DNA from: Setoptus koraiensis
Lineage: Eukaryota; Arthropoda
Direction: 5' to 3'
Assembly: GCA_048013815.1 (NCBI GenBank)
Contig: CM106586.1
Span: 8,184,001-8,248,000, forward strand
Length of the DNA stretch: 64,000 nt
The notes beneath the pieces are model-generated. The model did not search any database. It saw only the letters and a program-made list of their open reading frames with translations, and was not told the DNA's origin. The stretch's first letter is position 1; each line of letters opens with the position of its first letter. This document shows, one piece after another, positions 39,026 through 49,354 of this stretch. The position numbers and the translations under genes were made by a program.

Positions 39026-39927
39026 CTGTTGTTGTTGTTGACGTTGTTTTGAGCTGGTGTCGTAGCCTGATGTTGTCTCTTGTTATTGTTTGTCTGTTGT
39101 TTGATGTTTGTGGTAGGTAGTAGTGTGGTTGTGTTTTCCATTTTTGTCGTCGTTGTTAATCTTGATTGATACGTCGAACTTGTCGTATTGGTGATGGTGG
39201 CGGCGGTAGTCGTGCTGGACGTTGTGGTTGTGGGTAGCTTGTGGTGAGCATGTTGTTGCTGTTGTTGTTGTTGCTGCTGTTGTTGGTGATGATGATGATG
39301 TTGTTGTTGGTGGTGATGCTGTTGATGATGGTAATTTTGGTGATGCTGCTGATGAACATGCTGGTGCTGCGCTTGGTGGTGCTGGTGGTGGTGCTGACGA
39401 TGGGTGGTTGGGTCTGACATAACTGCTGCCGCCGCGGCCGCTTGCATATGCTGATTGAGAAATAATTGATAATAGTAGTTATTGGCCGACGTTGGCGTGG
39501 TGTTACTGTTAATTGTTGCCGGCGTTGATATTGTTTGTTGTTGCCTAATTGTGCTGGCCATTGTTGGCGGCAACGCTAGCGACGCTGCTGCTGCTAGCTG
39601 ATTACTAGTGAGATTGTGATTATTACTGAGATTGTGATTACTAAATAAAGAATGGTGTTGCTGGCTCATTGACGGATCTTTAATTACGGGAGATAATGAG
39701 GGCGAACGGGCCATTATGTCGCTGCCGCTTGCATAACCGCTACCACAAACGCTGCCACTAGTGCTACTGGCACTGCTACTTATGTTGTTGCTCATATTAG
39801 ACATGCTCGACATGATGTCGCACGATGGTAACATGGTTGTGGTTGCATGAGAATGACCTATATTGTTGTTGCATCTGGCGCCAACAATAGGTAAGCCACC
39901 GATATAGGCTGGGGCCGTTGGCGGCAT
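37174..39927 (-). CDS. Not-like homeobox transcription factor
   Basis: Sequence-specific nuclear DNA-binding protein. Exon 1 is 38819-39927 and exon 2 is 37174-37315 (416 aa). The donor TG|GTAAGT and acceptor ATAG|G rebuild Trp48 of the homeodomain and continue [11 protein letters not shown]. The homeodomain starts [17 protein letters not shown] and has the invariant residues R5, L16, F20, W48, F49, N51 and R53 with Q50, most like the Not/CG18599 family. Position 56 is His, where I expect Trp in that family. The N-terminus is disordered, with Ser, His/Gln and Asn runs; no eh1 repressor motif was seen. Exon 2 ends after a run of six Asp. The frame is open further upstream to about 40015 without an ATG (the first possible codon is TTG at 39996), so an extra 5' exon is possible. 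Confidence 0.88.
37316..38818 (-). other. Intron inside the homeobox of the Not-like gene
   Basis: 1.5 kb intron interrupting codon 48 of the homeodomain. It contains a (GA)n run near 37373-37390, a GGAA run at 37778, and a (CGT)n array at about 38196-38230. No coding sequence was recognised. Confidence 0.85.
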
Positions 39928-40371
39928 TGTGGTGGTTGCTGTTGCTGTTGTTGTTGGTATCTCATAATCATCGACTACACTCGCACGCAACAACAAATTG
40001 GTTGCGCAGTTGTATCAGAGCGGTTGAAGTTTAAGTGATTGTTGTGTCGTTGATATTATGTCGTTACGTGGTGGTCATGACATGGTTGTTGAGGCGGCGC
40101 CAGCACCAGCAGAGGCATGCATTTCAATTATGATTATTATTATTATTATTATGAGATATTGAGGCGCAACAACAACAACAAAACACGTATGACGAGCGCG
40201 TAACAGCAATAACAGCGACAAAGACAACGACGATGTGACGTGATGCAGACAAGGCGCAGCGAACACGACCACGTATCACGGTTATGAGTAGTCGAGTCGG
40301 TTACAAGTCGGTGCGATATGGTCGTCAATCAAGATTGCGTGTCCATTCGAGCGCGCAATATGACACAACAT

Positions 40372-40375
40372 GTCA

Positions 40376-40412
<37 letters not shown>
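40372..40412. repeat. (GTT)n trinucleotide array
   Basis: About 13 GTT units upstream of the homeobox gene. Confidence 0.9.
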
Positions 40413-41023
40413 ATTAATTTCAGCAACAATAACACACAAGCCGCCCCAAATGATTGAGAACAGCGGCGGTTGTTTGCAGTTTGTGGTTGTTTGTTGGTCG
40501 TCGGTGGTTGGTGGTCGGTGGTAGTTTGTTGTCAGTTGGTGGTGATAAGATGAAGAGGAACAGAGGAGAAGAATTTAGAATTTGGTTAGTGTGTGTGCGT
40601 GTGTGTGTGCGTGTGGTCAACAAGGGCTAGTGTTGGTGTGTGGTCATCTTCTCGTAATCTCACAAGAGGCTCTCGCAAATCGCATATCGGCCCTGTCAGA
40701 TGATGCATGCTCAAGGAGCGACGAGGAGCCCCTCGGGGGGACATTGTCGTTGCTTGTTGCACCGACTTGAGAAGAACGCTGGTCGGCGCAACAATCAGCG
40801 ATGCCTCGTTACGCTATCCTCTGTCAACTTGCTTCGAACCAACAACTTGACAAAATCACTCACAGGCGACTGGCCAGGTTTGCCCAATTGTTTCGGCCAC
40901 GGCGACCTCTGGCCGTGGCGACTCGCGATTGCCAGAGGTGAACAACAGGGCGATGCTGTCAGGCTGATACCATGCGATGGATACTGCGAGATACCCCGAT
41001 AGTGATATTATCACGGCCAGGGG

Positions 41024-41046
41024 AGAGAGAGAGAGAGAGAGAGAGG
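41024..41046. repeat. (GA)n microsatellite
   Basis: About 11 GA units at the edge of the GC-richer island. Confidence 0.85.
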
Positions 41047-41514
41047 GCGCTCATTACCTTGATAAGAGGATTTGCCTAACTGACGGATGACTTGCTGTTG
41101 CTTGATGGTGATCACTTGATCGCGCTGCTGATCGCGTTGCAAATCGTGCTGGTGACTATGATGACTGGCATAGGGTCGGTACCGGCGCTGTTGGTGCAGG
41201 TCGGCGTGGCCGGGGCCGCTTTCTTGTTGCGTTATCCTCATTGTTTGTTGCTTTGTCGTCGGTGATGTCGTCGTCGTTGTTGTCGGTGATGTCGTCGTCG
41301 TTGTTGTCGGGTGTTGTCGTCGTTGTGGCCGATACTGGAACTGACTGCTGTTTGTTGTCGCTACTTTTGACTCGATGCTGACGATCGCGGGGCAAAACTC
41401 GAAATGACGACACCCTCTGACTTGGAGAGGGCTCAACTATCAACTTTCAGCCTTCAGCCAACTTGACGCTCACTGTCAGCCCCTGTCGGCCCCCGGACCA
41501 CGTCGCCCAGGCAA

Positions 41515-41534
41515 CCTGGGCGCATGCGCCCAGG
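41515..41534. repeat. Perfect 20-bp palindrome
   Basis: CCTGGGCGCATGCGCCCAGG equals its own reverse complement. A further CGCCCAGG half-site lies at 41504-41511, which could pair with the left arm instead. Confidence 0.9.
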
Positions 41535-41671
41535 TGATGGCCGCGCTCAACGCGCGCACTGACTACGCCGCGAAATCGTGATACGCCGAGTTATAGTCGC
41601 CCTGTGTATGCTAGCGCCAATCTCAACTACCATATAATTTCTCCTTGCTCTCCACGCCAGCATCACCAAAG

Positions 41672-41784
41672 CCAGCACCACCGACAGCACCAGCAACACC
41701 GGCAGCAGCACCGACAGCAGCACCGACAGCAGCACCGACAGCAGCACCGACAGCTACACCGACAGCAACACCGACAGCGCCACT
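41672..41784. repeat. CAGCACCGA minisatellite
   Basis: Tandem 12-bp units built on CAGCACCGACAG, becoming CTACACCGACAG and CAACACCGACAG at the right end. Confidence 0.85.
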
Positions 41785-42451
41785 CCCCGAGCGAGACCAG
41801 CAAACCTAATGAACACTACTAAACCGTCGCTGGACACTAGCGGACAATGGTGGCCGTAGCCGTACCAGAAAGTTTACTACAAAAAGCAAACGCCGATACA
41901 GTCAGACAGTGTCAGACACCGTCAAATACTGTTAGATGGTGCCACAAGTTGGCGATAGTCGGACCAACGGCCGACGCAAACGCTTTATTTGACACATTAT
42001 TAGCCTACATGCAACCCTATCTTCTCGCATGCCTCTCCTCCAGCCATTGGCACCTTTCTCACTGTGAGCCCAGCCGATCCCGGTCGATCCGGGCCGGGCA
42101 AACCTAAGCAAACCAAATCGAGCCCTAATCGGTGTTGCGGATGCTGGCAGCGCCGTCAATCGCCGGTGCCCTTGTTCGTGTCTCCCTATAATATGAGCCT
42201 TATATAATCCTGAAATATACGGCCAAACCCTGGCGGCGGATATTTCAAGCCAAGCGACGCCTATCTTTGGCCGAGTCAACTGTGTTTGTCTGGTTGATTT
42301 CGAGCTGCACCAAATGTGACGCACCCCGGTGCTGACTCTGGTCGGGCGACCAGAGTCCGGTGCCGGGCCAATCGCCAGGCCTCCGCACGACGCATGGCCT
42401 CGTTGGTTTGATCTGGATAGCGGTATTATTAGTGCCCGTGAAGTGCTCACA

Positions 42452-42490
42452 GGGCTCGCATGGGGCTCGCATGGGGCTCACATGGGGCGC
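42452..42490. repeat. 11-bp tandem repeat
   Basis: Three copies of GGGCTCGCATG (the third with one change) plus a partial fourth. Related ATTAGTGCC-type sequence flanks both sides. Confidence 0.85.
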
Positions 42491-42552
42491 AATTAGTGCC
42501 ACGAGGTGCAAAAAGTTTATATTTAGCTATTAAAGTCTCAATCGAGTCTTGA

Positions 42553-42599
42553 GGCTTGCAGGCGACACCAACGAGGTGAGTTGGTATCGCCTGCAAGCC
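42553..42599. repeat. Long hairpin: 20-bp arms, 7-base loop
   Basis: The arm at 42553-42572 (GGCTTGCAGGCGA…) and the arm at 42580-42599 (…TCGCCTGCAAGCC) are inverted repeats with one mismatch. The loop is GAGGTGA. The stem is GC-rich and would be very stable as RNA. Confidence 0.85.
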
Positions 42600-43484
42600 A
42601 GAAGTTGCTCTCTCCAAAAGTTTGCCTCTTCATGGTCAGCGTGTGTCAGCCACAAGCAATTTGTGTGTAGCGTTTAGGTGTATTTTGCATTATTTAGGTG
42701 CATTCAGTTAGTTCAATAAATGGCTGGTTCTATCAATGGTCTGGTTGATCATTGTACGGAATCAATGGCTTTTTGGTTAGAGTTGATCGACGAGCAACAC
42801 ACGCACACACAAGACTGTTGTGATAAGAGAAGATTAATTTTGGGTGGTCAACTGGACAACCCAAATGAGAGCCAGTGCACAACAATGGACATGACAATGG
42901 TGAAAATTGTTCAGTGGGCACCATTGTCAGCCAGAGAGGGCTCCTCTCGCTGACCGTCCAACAAATGCGCGTTCCAACACACAGTGGCCACTCTGACCGG
43001 ACAATTGATTTCGTCGACAATGATTACACGCAAACAACGTACGCATATAAAGTTGGTTTCGTCTCGGGTATACCTAGCAAATACCTCTGTCATGAAGCTT
43101 TGCGATGCGGGGGTATCCAGCGAACGGCCTCATCACGTTAGCGATGATAATTGAAACAACAACAACAGTAATGATACTAATAGCAATACAACAACAACAA
43201 CAGCAACAACAACAACAATAATAATAATAATAATGATAACAAGTTAACAAGTTTATGACCATAACATTGAAATTAGGCGCACATGTCAGAAGGGCACACG
43301 TAGGGCTCCTCGGCTGGCCACGGCGCGCTATACCGACAGTGTGGCGATTGCAATTTTCAATTGCTCATTAGTTACACACTGTTTACCATACTATTATTAT
43401 TGTATTGGATTGCAGTGACCAGTATGTACCTGTGTCCAGTTGTTTGTCGCCAGGGTCGCCACCAGGTAGCCGGCAGCCGGCCGC

Positions 43485-43514
43485 CAGGTAAGCACCCAGC
43501 ACCCCGCTTACCTG
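43485..43514. repeat. 9-bp perfect inverted repeat
   Basis: CAGGTAAGC at 43485-43493 pairs with GCTTACCTG at 43506-43514 around a 12-base loop. Both arms also spell splice-donor consensus sequences on opposite strands. Confidence 0.75.
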
Positions 43515-45082
43515 TAGTGTGTGTGTTTAGCCTACAGGTATCCCGGTGAGCGGCGATACCGGCGAAGCTGTGGGCAGTGGTTGTCTCATTCTCACGGTAG
43601 CCTAGAAAGCGGCTTATCTGGTCTTGTCTCTTTGTTGATGTTGTTTGTCGTCGTTGATTAGATTGATCATCGAGTAGCGATCATAACGATGATCACAACA
43701 ATAATGAATACTGCCACTAATAGTTAGAGTGCTGCTCAATTAGCATGACTGACTCTATTGGACACAAACAGCAGCAGCAGAAACCGTCCCGTCAGACGAG
43801 TTAAAGACAATCATTGTTTGCTGACAGTGCCTGCTTCCCTTCACAGTGTGTGCCGTCCCTAAAAACCAATTAGTGGTAGGCAAATGATTAGTCAAAGTGC
43901 TGACTGCTGCCGCCCAAAATCAAGTTATCATCACTTTAACCGGTGTGCGCCGCCAGATTCTTCCACAAGCTCTAACACGAACCAACCAGCAACCAACAGA
44001 CTAAAAGACCAACAACCAACAGACTAACAGACCAACATAGGCACACTCACATGGTGAGCGGCCAAAATAACAAACGTGCACCCCAATAATCATATCAATC
44101 ACCAATCTCATGTTATCGGCAGTAGCTAAATGAGGAAGCAGCAATCAATCACCGTTGTAATTAGAAGCCGGCGCATTACAGTGTTGTGCTGCTTTAAACA
44201 ATCTCACGCTTCTCTGGCCGGTCGCTTCACCTTGTCACTTGCCTATATGATGGCCAAGTACAGCCATGTGGGCCTTTTATTGATCACATTCGAGCTAATT
44301 ATAGCATCCATATAACGATACGCTAACAAATACAACGTATGAACACAGTCTGAAACAGTGCCTGATATGGTCAACTGGTATTCATTCATGTCATATATAA
44401 TCTTGGCGATCCTTCGGGTGAACAAGCGGAAACACAACACTCTCGGCTAAAGAACGCTATTTTCCAACATCAACTATACCTCGAGTGTCCAATGTTGTGT
44501 GTGTGTGTGTGTGTATGTGTTTACTCATTGATACATGATTATATCCATTCTTTGCTAATAATCAATAGTATGTTGTGTGCTGACCATTGATTAAACTTAA
44601 TCTTTAAACTGGCTACTGGCTGACGGATACAACAACAAATGACAATTGCTGCTAAACGTATATATGCTGCTGAAATGTGTCCTTCGCTTATTTCTGTTGT
44701 AGAGTAAATCCATTGTACAGTATGCATGACAGTATGCCTCTTTCATTAGAACAAAATGGTATATAAAATCTATTAATGGAACACAATAATAATACGCGCT
44801 ACAAACATCTTCACAATTAAATAGATATCATCATTACTAGGTACTTAACCAGCGAGAGTATGTTAATGAGATTGTATTTGTCTGTTAGTTCTCAACAAAT
44901 GTCATCACTAATCCTGAAAATCTCGCAATCGCACTGTTCAATTAAATGGATAAAGTGACGGATTGATAATATTCAATTATATTCAATTGATACAATACAC
45001 ATCCTCTCTCGCACACACACAAACACTCACATACAGATATAGGGACACCTCTATATAGGTAGTGGTGCTAATCTTCATCGAA

Positions 45083-45219
45083 CCCAACTTCGAAGCCAAA
45101 TATAATCTCTCCTTCACTGTATACAAGCTATATCATTCGACGCATGCGAATTCCAATTGTTCAGGATCGCTCCAATTGTTCAGGTGTAAATATTGTTCTT
45201 GTTCTTTTGCTTCTCGTCT
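45083..45219 (-). pseudogene. Decayed homeobox copy
   Basis: The minus strand repeats the homeobox of the Not-like gene (source about 38845-38970). It begins [17 protein letters not shown] and then hits an in-frame TGA where a 14-bp stretch (TCCAATTGTTCAGG on the plus strand, 45152-45165 and 45171-45184) is duplicated. A second stop follows. The downstream part still matches GAGAGATTATATTTGGCTTC from helix 2. The helix-1/2 core is scrambled and there is no helix-3 exon nearby. This is a non-functional partial duplication about 5 kb upstream of the intact gene. Confidence 0.85.
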
Positions 45220-46058
45220 TGCTATTGTATACTCACAGACACCATCTCTTGTTAGTTTGTTTAACAGTTTGATTGGTAGTGACAGTGGAATTAGCATTAG
45301 AGGTGGTGTTAGTTGTATAGAAACGGCTGCTGATAACGGTGTTGCCCTCAGACAGTTGATACTGGCAAAGCTATTGGTGAGTTAACAAATCTCACACAAT
45401 ATAGATTGTAGTCAATCCTAGCAGAGAATCGACGTCGAAAAATATGACAGAAAGAAAGATAACGTTGAGGCTATTGTTTGTGAGTTGGAACAAAGATGTT
45501 CTAAAGATAACTTATTTATTTGGGTGGCTAATCAAATCATGTGATGAAAACTTTGATTTGCATGATAGAACTAAACATCAAATCGCTTTCACTATGGATT
45601 GAAAGCTATTAAATATAGTGTATATTTGTTTCAACATTAATTCTGTTTACTTGTTCTGTGTAGGCACTTCCGAATCTAATCTGGGTGACTGTATCTCACG
45701 GAAATACAAGCATAATGTTAATCACTGTCTTGCAATATTAGAACATCAATTATCCAGTAATCTGCCAAGATGTACATACTTGGATTGCATAAACTGCACA
45801 ATCTGAATTATTGATTATTCTCGGAAAACACACAAGATACGATAGAGGACTTTTAGTTAGAATGAAATGATAAAATCATTGTTGCTATATCCGCTAATAT
45901 CCTATAGATTTTTGACTGGATGAGTTTAGCGACCACTGTTTAAATTGAATCATATGATAGGTGGCTAGGAGAAATACATCAGTCAACCTTTTTTCAATTT
46001 GCTATTTATTTTCAAATTGTTGTAGTATCACTTTTTAATAATCCTGAATAAATATATC
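45220..46058. other. Spacer downstream of the GPS2-like gene
   Basis: AT-rich. A plus-strand frame ending at 45385 overlaps the decayed homeobox and has a GGTGAGT donor-like site near 45375. A 62-codon frame lies at 45618-45806. Neither shows a domain, and no gene is called. Confidence 0.4.
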
Positions 46059-47690
46059 TCACTGACCTGGCTCTCCATTACCTTGTCGTCTTGGAGCTGA
46101 AAATCTAGCCAACCCTGCTTGCAATTGAGGCCCCAAGTGACCCATTGAGCCTAAACCAGACCTTGCTAGATCTTGATAATATTTAGCTGCCATTAAAGAT
46201 CTGTCTAGTTCACTATTAGTTGTTTTAGTTAATGAAGAAAGTCCAGCCAAAGTAGGCGGCAAACCACCTAAGAGGCTCAACGATGGATCCAAATTTAATG
46301 GATGAGTGTGGAATGGAGGCCTAAGATGTGGAGGATACATGGGTAGAAATGGGAACCGATCTGGCGACATGTTGGATGGTGATCCGTTCGAAGGAGGATA
46401 GGTAGGACCAGGTAGGCCAGGACTACCACCAAAACCGTGATATGCATTAGGCATAGCACCGGATAGAGGTCCCATAGATGTAATATGGCCGCCAGATTTC
46501 GCTGTGTTGTACATAGATTTTGGGGATGGTGATCGTTCATCTTTGCTTGGGCCTTGTTTCATTGCTCCACCCAACGAGGCGCTGGCACTACCACAATCAA
46601 TAGGAGGCGGGATACCAGTTGAAGGTAAACGACTAAACATACTATACGGCGGAGGTGGGCCTAGGGGCCCGGGCGGCCCAGATGGACAAGGAGGATTGTT
46701 GCGGTTTGGGTAGCCAGGATAATTTAAGAAAGAAGACTGTGGCCGCGGCGACAAGTGTGATTGTTTTTTCATTGGCGATGGTGATCTATCAGTTGAGCCA
46801 GAACTAGATATAGGCCTCTTGAGAGATTGAGAGGACTGCCTAGAAGAGGATGACGACATATTCAGATTTATAGGAAGCGGATTTGGGCCGCTAGAGCTCC
46901 GATTGATATCGTGCATCGTGTGCTGGTACGATTTAGGAGACGATGAACCTAGCTGTGATTGGGCCAAGTATGATGAAGATGCTGATGGTGGCATCCCCAT
47001 CTGAAGAGCTGGACTCATTGGAGGCATAAGAACTGGTGATTTATAGTCAGGTGGTAACAATGAAGATGTCGATGTCATAGGCAAAGGCTTGCTATTTGAA
47101 ACAGGTGGCATAGATTGTGAGCCTGGTGGTGGTGGTGGTGGTTGAGCCGACATAGGCGTAGATGGGTGCAAAATCATATGAGACAACGCTGGATTGTTGA
47201 GGTGTTCTGGCCTAATGGACGATGCTGGACTTCCTTTGAATGGGTAGAAAGGAAAATTCTGGGCATCTCCCATAGACAAAGATAAAAAACTATTTGGACG
47301 CATAGAGGCCTCATTCATGAGCAATTGCTGATAGGCTGCCGCCCCAGCAACTGTAGTAATTGGATGCGGAACAGAAGGATTGGACATGGGTATTGGAGAA
47401 GGTTGAGTCGCCTGAATCGAATGTCGTTGCTGTTGCTGAATTTGTAGCTGTTGTTGTTGCTGCTGCTGTTGGTGATGTTGTTGCTGGCGCTGAATTTGTT
47501 CTTGTTGTTGCTGTTGTTGTTGCTGTTGTTGCTGTTGTTGTTGTTGTTGTTGCTGTTGCTGCTGTTGCTGTTGTTGCTGTTGTTGTTGTTGTTGTTGTTG
47601 TTGTTGCTGTTGTTGTTGTTGCTGTTGTTGTTGTTGCTGCTGTTGTTGGCGCTGGATTTGTTCTTGCTGTTGTTGGCGCTGGATTTGCTC

Positions 47691-47746
<56 letters not shown>

Positions 47747-48494
47747 GCTGCTGCTGCTGGCGTTGGATTTGTTCTTGTTGCATAAGAAAAATATGTTGAT
47801 GTGAAGAGAGAGTAGTGGGGACTTGATTGTGAGGAGGTGGAGGAGGCGGGGGAGGTTGCTGAAGAACTTTGTTTTGGTTATTCTGATTCTTGTAGCGAGG
47901 TGGCTTATGCTGAGGTGGTTGCGTTGTATTAAGATGTTTGTTAGTTGGCTGTTGTTGATGTTGTTGTTGCTGCTGATGTTGTTGCTGCTGATGTTGTTGC
48001 TGCTGTTGTTGGAGCTGTTGTTGTTGGAGTTGCTGATGTTGAACAACTTCAATTACAGGCTTCTGAGTAGTCAAAATATTTAAATCACGATGCTTTTGTT
48101 GCTGATCTTGCTGCAATCTTTGTTGACCATCAACGATGAGTTGTTGTTGTTCCTGTTGTGGTGGTTGTTGCTGTTGTTCGTCCATGACACCTGGTTCACG
48201 TTGTTTCTTTTTGGCGTCTTCATCGTAGAGGACACGTTTCAATTGAGCAAATAGACTGTGTTTCTCATCTTTGAGATCAACGAGGCGCTTTTGGAGGCCA
48301 GCTAACTGTTCTTTGATCTGATCTAATGTCATAGCATCTTGACGAGCCTTTTCCTCTTTCTCTTTTTGTAATCTCTTCTCTATGGCGTCTTGTTCGAGTT
48401 CTTGTTTTAATTGTAATCTCTTTCGCATGATATGTTTCTTAAGTGCAGACTTCATGACCGGATCAATGTCCACGGATTTCTGCACAACAGTCAT
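46059..48494 (-). CDS. GPS2-like NCoR/SMRT corepressor subunit with giant polyQ
   Basis: GPS2 (G protein pathway suppressor 2) is a subunit of the NCoR/SMRT-HDAC3-TBL1 corepressor complex. The first ~105 residues match its conserved N-terminus: KSALKKHIMRKRLQLKQELEQ, then a coiled coil with LDQIKEQLAGLQKRLVDL and EEKHQLF-like KDEKHSLFAQLKRVLYDE. A glutamine-rich region follows to about residue 350, with four EQIQR breaks and an unbroken run of 49 Gln coded by mixed CAA/CAG (47502-47648). The C-terminal half is Pro/Ser/Gly/Met-rich and ends ARFSAPRRQGNGEPGQ. It has 811 aa against about 327 in human. The open frame upstream starts with TTG, so ATG 48494 (MTVVQKSVDID) is chosen. It is a single exon. 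Confidence 0.8.
47442..47776. repeat. CAA/CAG (polyQ-coding) repeat tract
   Basis: Imprecise GTT/GCT repeats (CAA/CAG on the coding strand) interrupted by four near-identical 15-bp EQIQR-coding units at about 47487, 47649, 47676 and 47760. This suggests expansion by slippage plus segmental duplication. Confidence 0.9.
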
Positions 48495-48951
48495 CTTGAC
48501 AATCAAATTAGAATTTCACTCTATAGATAATATACAATTAATGTCCGAGACGAGCAAAAAATATAATGACCTATTATGATGGTAATAATAATAATGGTAA
48601 TAATGAGAAAACTTGGAGCGCCAGTGGAACGATTGCAGTTGTTGTTGTGAAACGATTGCTGCAGCAATGAATTGCCTGGATATATATATCTATCGGTTTG
48701 TTTATATTAGCGACGATGATAGTGTAATAATGATAATAGTATTGTAAATAATAGTGATTACAATGATGATAATGATATCAATAGTGTTTGGCCTTGTTGT
48801 AACAATGTAACAATGGTAGATGCATTAGCCAGCGGAAAAGCCAACAATGTTTATATCGGTAATAATGTTATGATAATCGTTGTTATTATATTATAATATA
48901 TATAATAAGAATTGTTTAATCATAGCAATAGTGGGTATTGTTGAATATCGT
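48495..48951. other. AT-rich GPS2 upstream region
   Basis: Presumed 5' UTR or promoter of the GPS2-like gene, with ATA/ATG-rich low-complexity sequence and no coding signal. Confidence 0.4.
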
Positions 48952-49071
48952 CTAGGCAGCATACAATGGTACATTATTTGTATCAATATAAGGAAAATCC
49001 TCAATAGGCAATCCAGCTAGAAGTGTTATTTTAGAACCAGATGATTCATTAGAATTGGAAGCAGCAGACAT
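48952..49071 (-). CDS. 39-codon small ORF upstream of the GPS2-like gene
   Basis: ATG at 49071-49069, TAG at 48954-48952. The peptide starts MSAASNSNESSGSKITLL, continues AGLPIEDFPYIDTNN and ends PLYAA. Its composition is balanced and protein-like, unlike the AT-rich low-complexity flanks. It lies 457 bases upstream of the GPS2 start on the same strand and 283 bases from the divergent gene at 49355. It could be an independent microprotein gene, an upstream ORF in the GPS2 mRNA, or a 5' exon. I recognise no family. It is too short to rule out chance. Confidence 0.4.
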   Translation of the reverse strand: MSAASNSNESSGSKITLLAGLPIEDFPYIDTNNVPLYAA

Positions 49072-49354
49072 AGCTAACGAGAGAATGTATCAACTGCTCT
49101 AGGCTGCCAGATGCGCTCGCTCTCACACGGGCGCAAACGCACACACACCTTCAAATGCCTTTACCCTCCACCGACAATGCCACATAATTCAATATTTTTT
49201 TTACTATTCTATATTTTTACTATTTATATATAAATATATATGTGACTATTGCTGTTTCACATGTATAGACAACCTGGGCCTTCTATTACCCGAGCTCATA
49301 TGAATGATTGACCAATTTGTATTATTGTAATCTCAAAAATTTGTTTGCTCCGAA

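Larger units (their letters stand above)
39928..45082. other. Gene-poor upstream region with a GC-richer island
   Basis: This lies upstream of the homeobox gene and should hold its promoter. 39,930-40,600 is repeat-rich, with (ATT)n at 40136-40150 and (GTT)n at 40372-40412. About 40,650-43,600 is clearly GC- and CpG-richer than its flanks and carries several inverted repeats and minisatellites listed separately. Frames of up to 172 codons there (minus 41932-42450) match no family I know. 43,600-45,080 returns to AT-rich spacer. Confidence 0.5.

Noticed and set aside
41932-42450. 172-codon minus-strand frame in the GC-richer island
   Set aside because: Long frames are expected by chance in GC-rich DNA. 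Arg/Ser/Pro-rich with no domain; it starts and ends without gene signals.
45618-45806. 62-codon frame with Cys residues near the decayed homeobox
   Set aside because: Cys spacing fits no zinc-binding pattern, and no exon partner was found.
47315-48083. Poly-Asn, poly-Leu and poly-Val frames over the GPS2 repeat
   Set aside because: Other-frame readings of the CAA/CAG tract.
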